A stretch of 7,051 nucleotides of DNA. It comes from Candidatus Kaiserbacteria bacterium (GTDB taxonomy: Bacteria; Patescibacteriota; Minisyncoccia; Phycocordibacterales; UBA918). The translations under genes and the position numbers were made by a program. The notes under the pieces are model-generated. The model was not told where the DNA came from. It saw only the letters and a list, made by a program, of their open reading frames with translations, and ran no database searches. Where the stretch lies: assembly GCA_003245875.1 (NCBI GenBank), contig QKBW01000013.1, positions 1 to 7,051 of the forward strand, read 5' to 3'. Of this stretch, positions 5,054 through 7,051 are shown piece by piece; the stretch's first letter is position 1, and each line of letters opens with the position of its first letter.

Positions 5054-6160
5054 ATGCGCATCATGTTCGTTGGAGGGGGAACTGGGGGACATTTTTATCC
5101 TCTTATTGCAGTAGCGGAGCAATTGCGAGCTACACACAGTGACACATCACTCTATTACATTGGTCCCGAACCATACAACCGCGCTTTACTCCAGGAGCTG
5201 GATATCCGCTTCGTGCAGTGCCCAAGCGGCAAACGACGACGCTACTTTTCATTTGCGAATATCTTGGATACTTTTAAGGTAGCTGTTGGCGTGCTAGTGG
5301 CGATAGTAAAGCTCTATGCTATCTACCCTGATGTTATCTTTAGCAAAGGAAGTTACACTAGTGTGCCAGTTGTTTTAGCGGCAGCTTTCCTGCGTATTCC
5401 TATCGTAGTACATGAATCAGACGCCACGCCCGGCAGTGCTAACAAACTAGGAGCAAAATTCGCACGATACATTGCTATTTCATATGATGATGCGGCGCAG
5501 TTTTTCCCAGAGGGAAAAACTGCGCTAACTGGCATTCCAATCCGCCAACGTTTTCTAGAACAACACCCTGATCCTCGTGCTGTTCTGCAGTTGCCACCGG
5601 ATTTACCTGTTATATTTGTCACTGGCGGTTCGCTTGGTGCAGAGCGTGTTAATCTCCTCATACTCGACAGCCTGGATGAATTATTACCACAATACATTTT
5701 GATACACCAAACAGGAGACACCAACAAAGATACTGTGGTGAACACAGCCCTTGCACGTCAGCTTCCTTCTGATTTGCTCGAGCGTTACTTTGTCTATGGT
5801 CACATGAGCGGGGAAGAGATGGCTGCGGCGTATGAGGCAGCTAGCTTAGTCATCGCGCGCGCTGGCAGCACCAGCATTACTGAGCTATCTCTTAAGCATA
5901 AACCAGCTATTTTAATTCCAATTCCAGAAGAGATCAGTCACGATCAACGCACCAATGCCTATGCGTATGCGCGTACCGGTGCAGCCAGTGTTATGGAAGA
6001 GAAAAACCTCACTGATGGACTCTTGACAGCAGAAATAAATCGTATTTTAACAACCAACGGGGTGGCCGAAGAGATGGCTGCGGCAGCTGCACGCTTTACA
6101 ACTCCGCAAGCTGCGAGTACACTCGCCAATACGCTCTACGCTATAGCAGCAGAGCATTGA
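5054..6160 (+). CDS. murG: UDP-GlcNAc:lipid I N-acetylglucosaminyltransferase (lipid II synthase)
   Basis: MurG adds GlcNAc to lipid I on the cytoplasmic side of the membrane, giving lipid II, the substrate of FtsW. The 368-residue product matches the GT28 two-Rossmann-domain family in length. The N-terminal domain opens with G-G-G-T-G-G-H (7-13), the lipid/phosphate loop, and has V-V-H-E-S-D-A-T-P-G (118-127), equivalent to the usual H-E-Q-N segment. The C-terminal domain starts near V-T-G-G-S-L-G-A-E-R (189-198) and carries R-A-G-S-T-S-I-T-E-L (269-278), the UDP-GlcNAc site, then I-P-I-P-E-E and H-D-Q-R-T-N-A. The ATG at 5054 fits the -10 box; an in-frame ATG at 5063 would cut the first strand. 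Inside lie a 14-bp perfect inverted repeat and a 17-bp direct repeat. gltX begins 4 bases after the stop. Confidence 0.95.
   Translation: MRIMFVGGGTGGHFYPLIAVAEQLRATHSDTSLYYIGPEPYNRALLQELDIRFVQCPSGKRRRYFSFANILDTFKVAVGVLVAIVKLYAIYPDVIFSKGSYTSVPVVLAAAFLRIPIVVHESDATPGSANKLGAKFARYIAISYDDAAQFFPEGKTALTGIPIRQRFLEQHPDPRAVLQLPPDLPVIFVTGGSLGAERVNLLILDSLDELLPQYILIHQTGDTNKDTVVNTALARQLPSDLLERYFVYGHMSGEEMAAAYEAASLVIARAGSTSITELSLKHKPAILIPIPEEISHDQRTNAYAYARTGAASVMEEKNLTDGLLTAEINRILTTNGVAEEMAAAAARFTTPQAASTLANTLYAIAAEH
5495..5525 (+). repeat. Perfect 14-bp inverted repeat with 3-base loop inside murG
   Basis: GCGCAGTTTTTCCC (5495-5508), loop AGA, GGGAAAAACTGCGC (5512-5525), extendable by one G-T wobble pair. 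It covers codons 148-157 (A-Q-F-F-P-E-G-K-T-A), an ordinary-looking MurG segment just before the T-G-I-P-I-R motif. A perfect stem of this size is very unlikely by chance in 7 kb. Its role is unknown. Confidence 0.85.
5813..5829 (+). repeat. 17-bp direct repeat in murG, copy 1
   Basis: GAAGAGATGGCTGCGGC, identical to 6068-6084 and 255 bases (85 codons) away, in the same frame. It encodes E-E-M-A-A followed by A. Shared amino-acid preference (Glu/Ala helix) may explain it. Confidence 0.6.
6068..6084 (+). repeat. 17-bp direct repeat in murG, copy 2
   Basis: Second exact copy of GAAGAGATGGCTGCGGC, near the MurG C-terminus, encoding E-E-M-A-A-A. Recombination between the copies would delete 85 codons in frame, including part of the UDP-GlcNAc site. 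Confidence 0.6.
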
Positions 6161-6164
6161 ATAT

Positions 6165-7051
6165 ATGTCTGAAAAAGTAGTCACTCGTTTTGCCCCATCA
6201 CCAACCGGTTTCATGCATATTGGCGGTGTTCGTACGGCTCTTTTTGCCTGGCTTTGGGCGCGCAAGAACAACGGTACGTTTATTTTACGTATTGAAGACA
6301 CTGATAAAAACAGGGAAGTGGCCGGTTCAATCGAACACATCATGGAGTCACTACGCTGGCTGGAGCTTGACTGGGATTATGGCCCTGACAAACCTGGCCC
6401 ATGGACACACGCCTCCTGTCTACAGTCTGATCGACTCAATCTCTATAAAGAATACGCACAAAAGCTGATAGACAAAGGATTAGCATACCCTGATCCGTAC
6501 ACAGACAAAGAGCGTGAGGCTTTCCGAAAAAAAGCTGAGATAGAAAAACGACCATTCCTTTTCCGTGAGCATCGCCCGGCCATGTTTGAAACCTGGGACG
6601 GCACCAAGCCGCTGCGTTTTAAGGTACCCGAAGTTAAACGCTATCAATGGCATGATGTGGTACGTGGAGAGCTGAGTGCTGGTCCGGAAATGCTTGATGA
6701 TTTCATTTTGATCAAAAGCGATGGCTATCCCACCTACAACTTTGCCCATATTATCGATGATCTGGAAATGGGTGTTACGCATGTGATGCGTGGTGAGGAG
6801 TTTATTGCGAGCCAACCAAAATTCTTAAGCCTCTATGACGCCTTGGAGATCCCGTATCCGATATTTGTCACGTTACCACCTATCATGGGCCCAGATGGCA
6901 AAAAGAAATTAAGTAAGCGTGATGGTGCGAAAGATCTTCTTGAGTATCGCACGGACGGCTACTTACCAGAGGCCATGCGTAATTTCCTGGCACTCATTGG
7001 CTGGAATCCAGGTGGAGATCGTGAGTTCTTACCAGAGAGTGAATTACTCGA
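6165..7051 (+). CDS. gltX: Glutamyl-tRNA synthetase, N-terminal part (3' end outside window)
   Basis: This class I synthetase charges tRNA-Glu (and possibly tRNA-Gln if it is non-discriminating) in the cytoplasm. The frame runs from ATG 6165 to the right edge, 295 of about 450-500 residues. F-A-P-S-P-T-G-F-M-H-I-G-G (9-21) holds the HIGH-type motif with the usual GluRS change to H-I-G-G. R-I-E-D-T-D (42-47) binds substrate. K-L-S-K-R (248-252) is the KMSKS equivalent, followed by D-G-A and L-I-G-W-N-P-G (276-282). The region where zinc-binding GluRSs have C-x-C reads A-Y-P-D-P-Y (107-112), so no zinc site is expected. The gene starts 4 bases after murG with no Shine-Dalgarno and no clear -10 box. 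Glutamyl- versus glutaminyl-specificity cannot be settled from the visible part, but bacterial GluRS is by far the best fit. Confidence 0.95.
   Translation, partial: MSEKVVTRFAPSPTGFMHIGGVRTALFAWLWARKNNGTFILRIEDTDKNREVAGSIEHIMESLRWLELDWDYGPDKPGPWTHASCLQSDRLNLYKEYAQKLIDKGLAYPDPYTDKEREAFRKKAEIEKRPFLFREHRPAMFETWDGTKPLRFKVPEVKRYQWHDVVRGELSAGPEMLDDFILIKSDGYPTYNFAHIIDDLEMGVTHVMRGEEFIASQPKFLSLYDALEIPYPIFVTLPPIMGPDGKKKLSKRDGAKDLLEYRTDGYLPEAMRNFLALIGWNPGGDREFLPESELL

Noticed and set aside
6142..6164. TATAGC (6142-6147) as a -10 for gltX
   Set aside because: It matches only four of six positions, has no TGn extension, and lies 17 bases from the ATG, unlike the other boxes.
6480..6815. Reverse-strand open frame of 111 codons opposite gltX, and similar frames opposite murG, ftsW and the carboxypeptidase gene
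   Set aside because: No recognisable motifs; the + strand in each case encodes a clear conserved protein, so these are shadows.
1..7051. tRNA, rRNA, CRISPR arrays, insertion sequences, phage or toxin-antitoxin genes
   Set aside because: No gap exceeds 80 bases, no spaced repeats occur, and every long frame on the + strand is explained by a housekeeping gene.

Overview
The window looks like a compact chromosomal segment of a Candidate Phyla Radiation (Patescibacteria) bacterium, most likely a Parcubacteria-type lineage. This is inferred from several features: very tight packing, no Shine-Dalgarno sequence in front of any complete gene, a reduced cell-wall cluster, and protein variants that resemble that group (MraY with an M-T-E-T-G motif, MurG with H-E-S-D, a glutamyl-tRNA synthetase without zinc cysteines). 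Stops are TAA, TAG and TGA, and no reading frame is crossed by TGA. The standard bacterial code therefore applies, which argues against the UGA-recoding Absconditabacteria and Gracilibacteria.

Layout, all on the + strand: (1) the last third of an M29 metallo-aminopeptidase, ending at 413; (2) scpA (491-1237) and scpB (1300-1833), the kleisin and winged-helix partners of the SMC condensin, separated by a 12-bp perfect hairpin; (3) an N-terminally membrane-anchored D-Ala-D-Ala carboxypeptidase of family S11 (1847-2845); (4) mraY (2854-3927), ftsW (3932-5032) and murG (5054-6160), the lipid-linked steps of peptidoglycan synthesis plus the septal glycosyltransferase; (5) the first 295 codons of gltX, running off the right edge. 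No intergenic gap exceeds 80 bases. I see no tRNA, rRNA, CRISPR array, insertion sequence or phage gene.

The genes join chromosome condensation (ScpAB) with wall synthesis. MraY makes lipid I, MurG converts it to lipid II, FtsW polymerises lipid II at the septum, and the S11 enzyme trims the D-Ala ends of the peptides. The usual dcw neighbours murD (between mraY and ftsW) and murC (after murG) are absent.

The most interesting signals are not genes. At least four genes have an extended -10 box (TGnTAnAnT-like) 6-9 bases before the ATG, and a fifth has a plain -10 at 10 bases. This predicts leaderless or nearly leaderless mRNAs, with promoters overlapping the end of the preceding gene. Perfect inverted repeats with 3-base loops also occur, including a 14-bp one inside murG. 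MraY carries Glu where the catalytic third Asp is expected, and an 8-G run in a glycine-rich insertion.
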